Notes under the pieces: model-generated
Databases searched by the model: none
The model's input: the letters and a program-made list of their open reading frames with translations, nothing else
What the model was told of the DNA's origin: nothing
Program-made: the position numbers and the translations under genes
Shown here: piece after piece, positions 16,378-24,900 of the stretch
Numbering within the stretch: the stretch's first letter is position 1
Layout of the letters: every line of letters starts with the position of its first letter
Assembly (NCBI RefSeq): GCF_014117425.1
Contig: NZ_CP059725.1
Coordinates: 1,302,001 to 1,366,000 of the forward strand
Source of the DNA: Bartonella sp. HY038
Lineage (GTDB): Bacteria > Pseudomonadota > Alphaproteobacteria > Rhizobiales > Rhizobiaceae
Reading direction: 5' to 3'
Length of the DNA: 64,000 nt

Positions 16378-17127
16378 TTAAAAGAGTGACAGTTGGTTGG
16401 GGCGGCTTTTGGATGCGCTGGGTGTTTCTAATTCCTGTATTTCGTCCAAAACATCTTCGCTGCGATAATTGGCATCATTAACCTTGGTAGATATTTTTCT
16501 AGCAATGAATTTTTCCGTGTCAGGCGTGGTTAACATGCGCAAGACATCTTCGCCGCGATAGTTACGTATATCTAACCACGCTTGATAATTTTCTTTGGAA
16601 ATAATGAGTGGCATGCGTTGATGTATCATTTTTATATCATTATTTGCGGCTGTGGTTATTATGCCTGCAGTGTCAATTTCAGTGCCGTCTGCACCACTCC
16701 ATGTTTCAGCAAGCCCAGCAAAGCCGATAATTGGACTATTTTGAGACGTAATGTAATAAGGCTGGCTTTGTTTGCCAGTTGTTTTTTTCCATTCAAAAAA
16801 ACCGCTCGCAGGAATGATAATTCGGCGGTGGTTAAGAGCATTTCTAAATGATTTTTTTAAATGTATCGTTTCTGCTCTAATATTAATTGTGAGTGGCCAT
16901 TTATCAGGTTCTTTGACGAAAGCGGGAACAAATCCCCAACGCATTAATGAAACATCATGTGGGGGTAGGTTGCTATTGTCTGGCCTTGTTGCTTCTGGGT
17001 ACTTTACAATAAGGATTGGCTGTGTTGGAGATATATTATAAAGGTGTGGTATTGCAATTGGAACAATGGCGCCAAATTGCTCTTCAATTTTTGTAATATC
17101 TGTTAATAGAGTGAAACGACCACACAT
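16378..17127 (-). CDS. yedK: SOS response-associated peptidase (SRAP/HMCES family)
   Basis: 249 residues starting MCGRFTLLTD. Family members cleave their Met1, and Cys2 then forms a thiazolidine crosslink to abasic sites in single-stranded DNA, shielding them. The other conserved elements are present: the Asn/Arg segment LTINIRAETI, ASGFFEWKK with the catalytic Glu, and the HQRMPLII motif with the catalytic His. Standard length. It is followed on the minus strand by nothing obvious; the znu promoter lies behind its 3' end. Confidence 0.94.
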   Translation of the reverse strand: MCGRFTLLTDITKIEEQFGAIVPIAIPHLYNISPTQPILIVKYPEATRPDNSNLPPHDVSLMRWGFVPAFVKEPDKWPLTINIRAETIHLKKSFRNALNHRRIIIPASGFFEWKKTTGKQSQPYYITSQNSPIIGFAGLAETWSGADGTEIDTAGIITTAANNDIKMIHQRMPLIISKENYQAWLDIRNYRGEDVLRMLTTPDTEKFIARKISTKVNDANYRSEDVLDEIQELETPSASKSRPNQLSLF

Positions 17128-17300
17128 TTAATTTCCAGTTTTAAATTAATCGACTTTTATAAGTTTAACTAAGCGAATGAACAAATACAAATACAACAAA
17201 ATTGTAAATATGTATCGAATTGCGAAAAATTTAATTTTATTTAATAAGTTTTTGACAATTTGAATTTGTGCTGCAGTATGAAGTTGGGGTGATTTTTATC

Positions 17301-17672
17301 GTGATAAAACGTTTTTTTTCCATTGTTTTTATTCTAACTATTTTGCTACCCGCATCCCATGCTTTTGGGCAAAATGTTAGCTATGATAAAAAAATGACAC
17401 GTTTATCAGAAGTTTTGGGTTCTCTTCATTACCTTTATAATTTATGCGGCGAAGATACAGCTATTTGGCGTGATAAAATGGATTTATTGTTAAACGCTGA
17501 ACAAGCTGATGGCACAAGAAAGACTAAATTAACAGCCGCTTTTAATAGCGGTTTTCGTGCTTTTTCTGAAAATTACTACCAATGTACGCTTGCTGCGTTA
17601 AGCGCGATAGAGCTTTATAATGATGAGGGTAAGAAACTTTCCCAAGAATTAATTGACCGCTTTGGTAATTAA
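17301..17672 (+). CDS. TIGR02301 family secreted protein
   Basis: Small exported protein of unknown function, conserved in Rhizobiales. The mature part has the family pattern RLSEVLGSLHYLYNLCGED, then FNSGFRAFSENYYQCTLAA and a C-terminal LIDRFGN; the two cysteines probably form a disulfide. A signal peptide (IKRFFSIVFILTILLPASHA) is evident when translation starts at GTG 17301, which GGGG precedes; an upstream GTG at 17268 would add eleven residues before the signal peptide and is less likely. About 124 residues. Confidence 0.82.
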   Translation: MIKRFFSIVFILTILLPASHAFGQNVSYDKKMTRLSEVLGSLHYLYNLCGEDTAIWRDKMDLLLNAEQADGTRKTKLTAAFNSGFRAFSENYYQCTLAALSAIELYNDEGKKLSQELIDRFGN

Positions 17673-17864
17673 TTGGTTTTTACATAGATATTCAAAATAT
17701 GGGATAATTAAAATTATTTTATACACCCTGTCATTGAATACTGCCATTAAAAGATAAATTAACCTTTTTTTCAGTTATCTTACAAGGCCCTAAAGAAATA
17801 TGCTAGTCTAGGATTAGATTATAGTGTTAACGCTCTTTGCGTACAAATAAAGAGATGACAGGAA

Positions 17865-18122
17865 ATGAAAAATAGTCAATCCGACTTAGCATTAATTATT
17901 GCGCAGGAAAAAAAACTTGTTGCAAGTGAAACACAGGCAGAAGCTTGGGCTAATGGTATGTCTAATGGTATTGAACCTGAAATTTTAGCTGAGGTAGCTT
18001 TTGTTACTGCACTTGAGCATTTTTTGCTGTTTAAAAAGGAAGAAGAAGCCTTAAATCTTGTGGATGTTATTCGCGAACGGATAATTATGGGGGAATTTCT
18101 TAACCATAAGACAGTACAATAG
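17865..18122 (+). CDS. small conserved hypothetical protein
   Basis: 85 residues, acidic to neutral, predicted mostly helical (MKNSQSDLALIIAQEKKLVA, then TALEHFLLFKKEEEALNLVD). No signal peptide, membrane segment or metal motif is seen. AGGA lies a few bases before the ATG, and codon use resembles the neighbours. The opposite-strand open frame over the same bases has no ribosome site and is taken as a shadow. I do not recognise the family; cytoplasmic location is inferred. Confidence 0.65.
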   Translation: MKNSQSDLALIIAQEKKLVASETQAEAWANGMSNGIEPEILAEVAFVTALEHFLLFKKEEEALNLVDVIRERIIMGEFLNHKTVQ

Positions 18123-18214
18123 CTCAATCATCTTCTATTTACCGCGTTGGTTGAACATTTAGCGGATTTAAATAGATTATTTACAGTGCTTATTATCTAT
18201 AAAATTTGGTAAAA

Positions 18215-18883
18215 ATGTTAAAAAACATCAATAAATCGGTCTTGGTAGTAGGTCTTGCTTTAATTCTAGCAAATGCACCACTGCAAAATGCGTTTCCCAA
18301 AACCGATCAGCCAGATTTTCGTGGGATTTTGGATAATAATATACCTGATCCTGAAAGTGCTTTTGGTCCTTTTAATGGTGATGACACCAACAATAATAGC
18401 TTAATCGGCCATTCTTTACCAATTGTTTTATATGATGAAACTGCTTTGCCCGCTAAAGTTCGTGATATGCGTTTAAACATTATTAAAGCGGCTAAGACAG
18501 GCGAAATCGAAGCATTAAGACCCTTGCTTGGCACTGGGATTAACGAAACCCAATTAAGGTTGACAGACGAAGAAGGCGATCCAATAGAGTTCTTAAAAGA
18601 GATTTCTGGCGATGGAGAGGGACTTGAAATTCTGTCAATTATCATTGACTTACTTAATTCAGGTTACGTCCATCTTGATCAAGGCACTGAACAAGAAATT
18701 TATGTTTGGCCGTATTTGTTTGCCTATCCAATAGATAAATTAACCAAAGCTCAAATGGTTGAAACTTTCCAGATTATGACTGCGGGTGACTTTGAGGCGA
18801 TGAAAGACATTGGTGCTTATTCTTTTTTTCGCATCGGTATAACACCAGATGGCAAATGGCAATTTTTTGTTAGCGGTGATTAG
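18215..18883 (+). CDS. conserved secreted hypothetical protein
   Basis: 222 residues with an N-terminal signal peptide (KSVLVVGLALILANAPLQ). The mature part contains LPAKVRDMRLNIIKAAKTGE, an acidic GDPIEFLKEISGDGEG segment, and the C-terminal FFRIGITPDGKWQFFVSGD. It resembles a Rhizobiales family of unknown function, which I recall but cannot name. ATG 18215 is preferred to TTG 18206; the ribosome site is weak. It is convergent with the decayed sodC, leaving 11 bases between them. Confidence 0.75.
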   Translation: MLKNINKSVLVVGLALILANAPLQNAFPKTDQPDFRGILDNNIPDPESAFGPFNGDDTNNNSLIGHSLPIVLYDETALPAKVRDMRLNIIKAAKTGEIEALRPLLGTGINETQLRLTDEEGDPIEFLKEISGDGEGLEILSIIIDLLNSGYVHLDQGTEQEIYVWPYLFAYPIDKLTKAQMVETFQIMTAGDFEAMKDIGAYSFFRIGITPDGKWQFFVSGD

Positions 18884-18894
18884 GGGCTGAAAGA

Positions 18895-19379
18895 TTATTT
18901 TATCACACCGTAAGCCATTCTTGCTCCACCACCAAGTGGTTTGGGATGGCTGTAAAATTTACCTAATTTAAGTGCAAATACCAGAAAATTGGCGTTGCCA
19001 TCACTATCGACCAAATATCGGGGGAAGTCACCAAGATGTCCGTTGTCATCCCAAGGAGTTGAAAGTTTTTTGTTCTTTGGAAGGGGTTAAGTGACTGCTT
19101 GCTAAACCGGTGGAATTATCTTTTCGCCATTTAATCTGGATTGCTATGAACATGAAGCCCATGAATGACAAGTGCTAGATATTTTAGATGTGGTATAAAT
19201 ACCAAGTCATAATAAGATAGCTCAACGCTAATAGTGCTGTTTTCTTTCCTGGGCTTTTATTGGTCGCTTCAAAAAAATCTATGTTAATGCTATTTACACA
19301 ATCATTTTTGTTTGTGCTTGTGGAGCTTGTTGTAATGTAAATGCACTAAGCAGCAATGTTATTGCTAAATATTTTTCAT
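18895..19379 (-). pseudogene. sodC: decayed periplasmic Cu/Zn superoxide dismutase
   Basis: Read on the minus strand in three shifting frames this stretch gives SodC segments in order: a signal-peptide-like KYLAITLLLSAFTLQQAPQA, IHGLHVHSNPD (active-site HGFHVH motif), GLASSHL, PWDDNGHLGDFP, and a C-terminal HPKPLGGGARMAYGVIK ending at TAA (18895-18897). There are at least four frame changes and stops. The block that normally follows DLKGR and holds the HAGGDN copper ligand is deleted. It cannot make enzyme. SodC normally detoxifies superoxide in the periplasm; the gene is otherwise flanked by intact genes. Confidence 0.88.
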
Positions 19380-19586
19380 TTAATCCCCCTTTTAAATTTA
19401 ATATGCCGATGGTGAGACTTCGCCACGCAATTATTTTTTGACGAAAGCATATTTCATATTTATTGCGTTAATTTATGCGGGTGGAATTTTATATGCGGTA
19501 AGTTGATTTTTGTTAATCAAATTTCTACTTGCAAAATAGACCATGGTTTTGCATGGTGAAAGTTATTTCACCGTGGGGATTTATTG

Positions 19587-20060
19587 ATGAAAACGATATT
19601 TGCAGCTATAGTTTCTTTTTTGATGCTTTCGACGAATGCTATGGCACAAGAGGCAATGCGCATTCCTGTAGATTCTGCGCCTATCAGTTTTTTAACTGCT
19701 AGTGGGGCGCATAATTACTCTGTTGAAGTTGCTCAAAAACCTCAGGAGTTGGAAGCAGGTCTAATGTTCCGCAAGGATTTACCTCATGATAGAGCTATGC
19801 TTTTTGTTTTTGCAGTCCAGCGCGATGTTATGATGTGGATGAAAAATACTCCTTTACCACTTGATATGGTTTTCGTTGATAATAATGGCAAAGTTGTTTC
19901 ACTTGCTTATAATACAACACCAGAATCAACTATTCTTATTTCTTCAGGTTTTCCAACTCGCTATGTTGTTGAATTGAATGCTGGTGAGATTAATAAGATG
20001 AATTTAAAGCAAGGTGATTGTGTTGTTCACCCTGCAATAGCAGTAAAATGTGTCAGGTAA
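19587..20060 (+). CDS. DUF192 family secreted protein
   Basis: 157 residues with a signal peptide (MKTIFAAIVSFLMLSTNAMA). The DUF192 core follows: AQKPQELEAGLMFRKDLP, MMWMKNTPLPLDMVFVD and a C-terminal ELNAGEINKMNLKQGDCV. The role of this small beta-barrel periplasmic family is not established. ATG 19587 is chosen over the TTG just before it; GGGG lies upstream. The alpha/beta hydrolase gene starts six bases after its stop, so the two are co-transcribed. Confidence 0.88.
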   Translation: MKTIFAAIVSFLMLSTNAMAQEAMRIPVDSAPISFLTASGAHNYSVEVAQKPQELEAGLMFRKDLPHDRAMLFVFAVQRDVMMWMKNTPLPLDMVFVDNNGKVVSLAYNTTPESTILISSGFPTRYVVELNAGEINKMNLKQGDCVVHPAIAVKCVR

Positions 20061-20066
20061 TAATTT

Positions 20067-20846
20067 ATGCTAAAAGATGATGTGAATTTTTTTGAAAGTG
20101 ATGGTTACACTCTTGCCTATCGCGATAAAGGAAATGGGCAACCTATTTTACTCATTCATGGTTTTGCATCATCTTCATGGGTTAATTGGGTTGCGCCCGG
20201 ATGGTTTCGTACGTTGAATGATGCTGGTTATCGGGTAATTGCCATTGATAATCGCGGCCATGGATTTTCACAAAAAATTCACGATGAAAAAGCCTATACA
20301 CCTGAAGCAATGGCCGATGATGCGGTTCGTCTTCTTGATCATCTTGGTATAGAAAATGCGCATATCATGGGTTATTCCATGGGCGCAAGAATTACAGCAT
20401 TTGCTTGTTTACGACATGCAGCACGAGTGCAAAGTGCTATTTTTGGCGGTCTTGGCATTGGTATGGTAACAGGTGCTGGAAGATGGGAGCCTGTTGCTGA
20501 AGCTTTGTTGGCTGACGATATTGCAAGTATTAGCAGCGAACGAGGTTTGATGTTTAGAAAATTTGCAGATCAAACCCAAAGTGATCGCTTAGCTTTAGCT
20601 GCTTGTGTTATTACGTCAAAAAAGGAACTCACCGCAGCTGAAGTTTTTCAAATAAAACAACCCGTTCTTGTGGCTGTTGGCAGTACTGATGAAATTGGCG
20701 GCGATCCCGTTGCTCTAGCAGCTTTATTACCTAATGGTGAACCCTTGGTAATTGAAGGGCGAGATCACATGTTGGCAGTAGGTGATAAAATATATAAAAA
20801 AGGTGTTTTGGAATTTCTCGCTCGTCATCCTATTGGTCGCAGATAG
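20067..20846 (+). CDS. alpha/beta hydrolase
   Basis: 259 residues with the alpha/beta-hydrolase fold. LLIHGFASSSWVN supplies the oxyanion region, IDNRGHGFS follows, the nucleophile Ser is in MGYSMGARI near residue 107, an acid lies after VLVAVGSTDEIGG, and the catalytic His is in EGRDHMLAVGD near the C-terminus. The triad looks intact, so it is an active cytoplasmic esterase or hydrolase of unknown substrate. It follows the DUF192 gene by six bases and lies 60 bases before cysE. Confidence 0.88.
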   Translation: MLKDDVNFFESDGYTLAYRDKGNGQPILLIHGFASSSWVNWVAPGWFRTLNDAGYRVIAIDNRGHGFSQKIHDEKAYTPEAMADDAVRLLDHLGIENAHIMGYSMGARITAFACLRHAARVQSAIFGGLGIGMVTGAGRWEPVAEALLADDIASISSERGLMFRKFADQTQSDRLALAACVITSKKELTAAEVFQIKQPVLVAVGSTDEIGGDPVALAALLPNGEPLVIEGRDHMLAVGDKIYKKGVLEFLARHPIGRR

Positions 20847-20906
20847 ATTTTGTCTGATAGGTGCGGTTAAATTAGCTTTATAGTGACGATTGGAAAGATG
20901 AGCTAG

Positions 20907-21737
20907 ATGAATTCTTCTGCCACTCTTATTTCTTTTGATAGAAAATATGACATTGATGATTTATGGAGCCTCATTTATTCAGAGGCAGAAGCGGCTGTAG
21001 TCAATGACCACACCATGTCGGGGTTTCTATATCCCTCTGTTTTAAATCATCAAAGTTTACGTACGGCAGTGATTAATCGGCTTGTTGATCGACTTTATCA
21101 TTACGATCTTGATCAGGACGTGTTACGGCAAACTTTAACCGAGGCTGCCGCAACGATTGAAAATTTTGATGAAATGTTAAGTGAAGATATTGCTGCAGTT
21201 TTTGATTTGGATCCAGCCTGTCATCGTTTAATGGACGCCTTATTATATTTTAAAGGCTTTCATGCCTTGCAAACCTATCGACTTGCCAATGCTTTATGGC
21301 AGGCCGGGCGCATAGATTTTTCCTATTATTTGCAAAGCCGGTCCTCTTCAGTTTTTCAAACAGATATTCATCCTGCTGCAACCATTGGTAAGGGTATTTT
21401 TCTTGATCATGCCACGGGTTTAGTTATTGGTGAGACTGCTGTTGTTGAAGATCATGTTTCTATCCTTCATAGTGTAACATTAGGTGGTACTGGCAAGGCT
21501 GGCGGTGATCGCCATCCTAAAATTCGGCATGGTGTTTTGATTGGTGCAGGTGCAAAAATTTTAGGCAATATTGAAGTTGGTCATTGTTCAAAAATTGCTT
21601 CAGGTTCTGTTGTTTTAAAAGATGTACCTGCAGGTGTTACCGTTGCCGGCGTGCCAGCGCGCATCATCGGTGAGGCGGGTTGTACTGAGCCTGCACGCAA
21701 TATGGACCAAACCTTAATTGCGGGAGATGGCATTTAA
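20907..21737 (+). CDS. cysE: serine O-acetyltransferase
   Basis: First step of cysteine synthesis: acetyl-CoA plus L-serine to O-acetylserine. 276 residues; the N-terminal helical domain (DLWSLIYSEAEAAV) is followed by hexapeptide repeats of a left-handed beta helix from about residue 150. They include DIHPAATIGKGIFLDHATG with the catalytic His, and HSVTLGGTGKAGGDRHPKI. The C-terminal tail after VAGVPARIIG is where cysteine feedback usually acts. Complete; convergent with the DUF488 gene, 24 bases apart. Confidence 0.95.
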   Translation: MNSSATLISFDRKYDIDDLWSLIYSEAEAAVVNDHTMSGFLYPSVLNHQSLRTAVINRLVDRLYHYDLDQDVLRQTLTEAAATIENFDEMLSEDIAAVFDLDPACHRLMDALLYFKGFHALQTYRLANALWQAGRIDFSYYLQSRSSSVFQTDIHPAATIGKGIFLDHATGLVIGETAVVEDHVSILHSVTLGGTGKAGGDRHPKIRHGVLIGAGAKILGNIEVGHCSKIASGSVVLKDVPAGVTVAGVPARIIGEAGCTEPARNMDQTLIAGDGI

Positions 21738-21761
21738 GTATACTTATTCATGATTTGATTA

Positions 21762-22121
21762 TCAATCATTGCTAAGTTGTTCTAAATAATCTTTTAAAAC
21801 AACCGCATTATTATGTTCGCTGTCATGAGCTGCAAAGAGTAAGCTTACGATGTTGTGTGTCTTTATACTGTCTATAAAGGCTTGTATTTTTATATTATTT
21901 TGATCAAGTTCTTTCTTATATTTTTCAGTAAATTCGGGCCATTTTTCAAGGTCATGATTAAACCATTTACGTAAATCTGCACTTGGTGCGATATCTTTGC
22001 ACCAATCATCTAGTTTGGCTTTGTCTTTTGTTAGACCCCTTGGCCACATGCGATCTACAAGAACTCTCCAACCATCGTCATTTGTTGGCGTTTCATAGAT
22101 ATGTTTAATGTGTAATTTCAA
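21762..22121 (-). CDS. DUF488 family protein (YeaO-like)
   Basis: 119 residues with the YeaO/DUF488 pattern LVDRMWPRGLTKDKAKLDDW, then SADLRKWFNHDLEKWPEF and a C-terminal LLFAAHDSEHNNAVVLKDYL. Function unproven; uroporphyrin-III methyltransferase annotations of this family are unsupported. I place the start at TTG 22121 (MKLHIKHIYETP), where homologues begin and AAAAGG precedes; the ATG at 22160 would add 13 unusual residues. Confidence 0.85.
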   Translation of the reverse strand: MKLHIKHIYETPTNDDGWRVLVDRMWPRGLTKDKAKLDDWCKDIAPSADLRKWFNHDLEKWPEFTEKYKKELDQNNIKIQAFIDSIKTHNIVSLLFAAHDSEHNNAVVLKDYLEQLSND

Positions 22122-22278
22122 AACTATGCCTTTTAGATTAATCAATGCGAAAATAATCAATAATAGTCAATGTCTTTATGTCTGAAAAAATATAAGAGCG
22201 TTTTAGCTATTATCTCAATTAATGGGGCTTAAGGCTAAGTGACAACAAAGCTCAAAAAATCTGTAAATAGATTTTTAA

Positions 22279-22363
22279 TGGTGCGGTCGAGAAGACTCGA
22301 ACTTCCACGGGTTGCCCCACAGCGACCTCAACGCTGCGCGTCTACCAATTCCGCCACGACCGC
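22279..22363 (-). tRNA. tRNA-Leu (GAG)
   Basis: On the minus strand a complete class II cloverleaf: acceptor GCGGTCG pairs with CGACCGC, the D arm has GGTAGACGCG, and the anticodon loop TTGAGGT shows GAG for CUC/CUU. A long variable arm CCCGTGGAAG and T loop GTTCGAGTC follow, with discriminator A and an encoded CCA (22279-22281). It lies between DUF488 and hisI. Confidence 0.96.
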
Positions 22364-22571
22364 ACGTGGTAGAAGCTAAAATAAATCAGCTAGCGGCATG
22401 TAACAAATGTGTAACTTTATGACAAGCACTTTTTTTAAATATAACAATTTTTTTAGATCTTTGTAATCTTAACGCTTAAAAGAAGCAATATGTTTCCTAA
22501 AAGGTAAGGCAAGTGCGTTTAACGAGTAAAATTTAAAGCAAAGATGCCCAATTATCTCATTAAGCCATTAT

Positions 22572-22985
22572 TCATTGAACCTTTAACAATAGTGGTTTGC
22601 CGTTTTTATCTTGAATGCTTCGATAAAAACAACTCTGTCTGCCCGTATGGCATGTTGGTCCGTGACCCTCCACTTCAACTTTAAGCAAAAGTGCATCTTG
22701 ATCACAATCGACAAGAATTTCTTTTATGTGTTGCATATTGCCTGAAGTTTCGCCTTTCTTCCAAAGTGACTGGCGAGAGCGTGACCAATAATGAGCAATG
22801 CCAGTGCTTAAAGTAAGCTCCAACGATTCTTTGTTCATATATGCTAGCATCAAAACTTCATTGGTTACATGGTCGCAAGCAATGGCTGTAATTAAGCCAT
22901 TTTGGTCAAAGCGCGGCGCAAACATATCGCCTTCTTCCTGCTTTTCCTTATCAATAAAAGGCGAAGAAAATTTTTCAGATTTCAT
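22572..22985 (-). CDS. hisI: phosphoribosyl-AMP cyclohydrolase
   Basis: Third step of histidine synthesis: hydrolytic ring opening of phosphoribosyl-AMP. 137 residues, the stand-alone HisI form without a HisE domain. It has [30 protein letters not shown] with the Mg-binding aspartates, and the zinc cysteines in [11 protein letters not shown]. The ATG at 22985 overlaps the folE stop by 4 bases (ATGA), so it is coupled to folE. Confidence 0.96.
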   Translation of the reverse strand: MKSEKFSSPFIDKEKQEEGDMFAPRFDQNGLITAIACDHVTNEVLMLAYMNKESLELTLSTGIAHYWSRSRQSLWKKGETSGNMQHIKEILVDCDQDALLLKVEVEGHGPTCHTGRQSCFYRSIQDKNGKPLLLKVQ

Positions 22986-23605
22986 CGAAATCCCCTTATC
23001 ATATTCATGAATTGCGCTTGTTCTTGCGGATTATTTTCATAATGACCACGAAATGCAACCGTTATTGTTGTTGAACCCTGCTTTTTTACCCCGCGCATTG
23101 CCATGCATAAATGTTCCGCTTCAACTAAAACAGCGACACCGCGCGGCTTTAAATTATTGTTGATTGCATCGGCTACTTGGGCGGTCATTGTTTCTTGCGT
23201 TTGCAGTCGGCGGGCAAAAACATCAACGACTCTTGGCAGTTTTGATAGGCCAACCACGCAATTATCAGGAAGATAAGCAATATGGGCTTTGCCAATGATC
23301 GGCACCATATGATGTTCGCAATGGGAAAAAAATTCAATGTCACGAACAAGTACTGGATCATTATAGCCAGCGACTTCTTCAAATACTGTTCCTAATATAT
23401 CTTCTACCGATTGCTCATAACCGCCAAATAATTCACCATAGGCTTTGGTAACGCGTGCAGGAGTCTTTACCAAGCCTTCACGATCGGGATTTTCGCCTGC
23501 CCATAATAGCAATGTGCGAACGGCTTGTTCAGCCTCTTCACGACTTGGGCGTTTTTCAATAGATAATGGTTTTTTACTAACGGGATTCTGCACGAAAACA
23601 TCCAT
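22982..23605 (-). CDS. folE: GTP cyclohydrolase I
   Basis: Converts GTP to dihydroneopterin triphosphate, the first step to folate. 207 residues with [13 protein letters not shown], the zinc site [12 protein letters not shown] (Cys and His), [18 protein letters not shown], and the third ligand Cys in [15 protein letters not shown] 23605 ([10 protein letters not shown]) is taken over TTG 23617. First gene of folE-hisI; pairing a pterin and a histidine gene is common in Rhizobiales. Confidence 0.96.
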   Translation of the reverse strand: MDVFVQNPVSKKPLSIEKRPSREEAEQAVRTLLLWAGENPDREGLVKTPARVTKAYGELFGGYEQSVEDILGTVFEEVAGYNDPVLVRDIEFFSHCEHHMVPIIGKAHIAYLPDNCVVGLSKLPRVVDVFARRLQTQETMTAQVADAINNNLKPRGVAVLVEAEHLCMAMRGVKKQGSTTITVAFRGHYENNPQEQAQFMNMIRGFR

Positions 23606-23928
23606 TCTAAATTTCAAACTTTTGCTTAATTTTACTCGTTAGCTTTATAAAATAATCATAAAGCTAACAGTCAACACTTAATCACTTACGGCCCTATTTA
23701 GTTCCCTTTATTCTTTACTAAATAACATAAATTAGAAAATATCTAAGAGTGGCAGTAAGCTCATATGGTCTATTAATTTGAATCGGTTATAATTGATATG
23801 ACTTCATATTGGAGAATATATAGTTTACCTTTATATGGCATTAAAGGAATTTCAATCCTATATAATGGTTTATTCGTGGAACGAAAGTCCCAATCACTGG
23901 ATTTAGATGGATTTGGTATCAATAAATT
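23606..23928. other. divergent promoter region, folE / IscU-like gene
   Basis: 323 AT-rich bases between divergent transcription units. I saw no gene remnant, no tRNA and no long palindrome; promoters for both directions are expected but not confidently placed. Confidence 0.5.
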
Positions 23929-24360
23929 ATGATTGAAGACATTTATAATAGTAAAATATTATCAGCGGCAGCTCATATTAGCCTAACTGGTCGCCTTAAT
24001 GATGCTGATGCGTCATCGCGCCAGCACTCTAAAATATGTGGGTCGATTATTACTGTCGATATTAAAATAACTAATGGCATTGTTACAGAATTTGCCCAGG
24101 AGGTGCGCGCTTGTGCATTAGGGCAAGCCTCAGCATCGTTGCTAGCCAATCATGTTATTGGTGCAAGTACTCAAGAGTTGATGGAGCTCAGAGATGTTAT
24201 GTATGCCATGCTTAAGGAAGATGGTCAGCCGCCAATAGGCAAGTTTGAAGAACTTGGTTGTCTGCAACCAGTAAAGGACTTTAAAGCCCGTCACGCATCA
24301 ACTCTGTTAGTGTTTGACGCAGTTGTTGATTGTATCCAGCAAATTGAAATCACAACTTAG
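23929..24360 (+). CDS. IscU/NifU-like iron-sulfur cluster scaffold protein
   Basis: 143 residues with the scaffold cysteines in the pattern HSKICGSIITVDI, VRACALGQASASLL and LGCLQPVKDFKARHAST, matching the U-type scaffold family; the Asp beside the first Cys of classical IscU is absent, as in other short alphaproteobacterial NifU-like proteins. It lies 12 bases before yidD in one transcript and next to hisI-folE, an arrangement familiar in Rhizobiales. Whether it is a general scaffold is not shown; the main Suf/Isc genes are not in the window. Confidence 0.85.
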   Translation: MIEDIYNSKILSAAAHISLTGRLNDADASSRQHSKICGSIITVDIKITNGIVTEFAQEVRACALGQASASLLANHVIGASTQELMELRDVMYAMLKEDGQPPIGKFEELGCLQPVKDFKARHASTLLVFDAVVDCIQQIEITT

Positions 24361-24372
24361 AAACCAAGGGCA

Positions 24373-24744
24373 ATGATAGATCAAAAACGCTATAATCGCA
24401 ATTATGATGGTCCATGGCGCAAAACACCGGGGCGAATTATAGGCATTGTGTTTATTCGCTTTTATCAGCTCACGCTTTCATCATTGATTGGCAATCAATG
24501 TCGCCATCTACCCACATGTTCTGAATATACTTATGAAGCAATAGCGCGTTTTGGACTTTGGAACGGCGGTTTTATGGGGTTATTTCGTATTATGCGTTGT
24601 GGCCCGTTTGGAACCCATGGAATTGACCCTGTGCCGGTTGTTTTGGATGATTATTATAGATGGTATTTACCATGGCGGTTTTGGAAAATTGCAAAGCAAA
24701 AAAAAGATTCGAAAAAATGCAATTGCAAGGATAAGGTTGAGTGA
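24373..24744 (+). CDS. yidD: membrane protein insertion efficiency factor YidD
   Basis: 123 residues. The core is FIRFYQLTLSSLIGNQCRHL, PTCSEYTYEAIARFG, FMGLFRIMRCGPFGTHGIDP. An amphipathic helix at the start anchors it at the inner face of the membrane, where it assists YidC-dependent insertion. The basic, Cys-containing tail (KKDSKKCNCKDKVE) is outside the conserved domain. AAGGG precedes the ATG. It is followed by a terminator shared with gabD. Confidence 0.93.
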   Translation: MIDQKRYNRNYDGPWRKTPGRIIGIVFIRFYQLTLSSLIGNQCRHLPTCSEYTYEAIARFGLWNGGFMGLFRIMRCGPFGTHGIDPVPVVLDDYYRWYLPWRFWKIAKQKKDSKKCNCKDKVE

Positions 24745-24824
24745 TTATTTATTCAAAGCAATTGGTTAAGTTTGAATTTCAATCTTGTTTATGAATGTTT
24801 TTAGCCTGATTTTTCTAATTGAAA

Positions 24825-24850
24825 AAGGCTTCATTAAAGAATGAAGCCTT
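24825..24850. terminator. bidirectional terminator between yidD and gabD
   Basis: AAGGCTTCAT (24825-24834) pairs perfectly with ATGAAGCCTT (24841-24850) with a 6-base loop; an A run precedes and a T-rich run follows, so it can work for both convergent genes. Confidence 0.82.
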
Positions 24851-24900
24851 CTTATCATTTTATAAATTTTATATATCTTATTGCAGTCACTTGTTATGGT

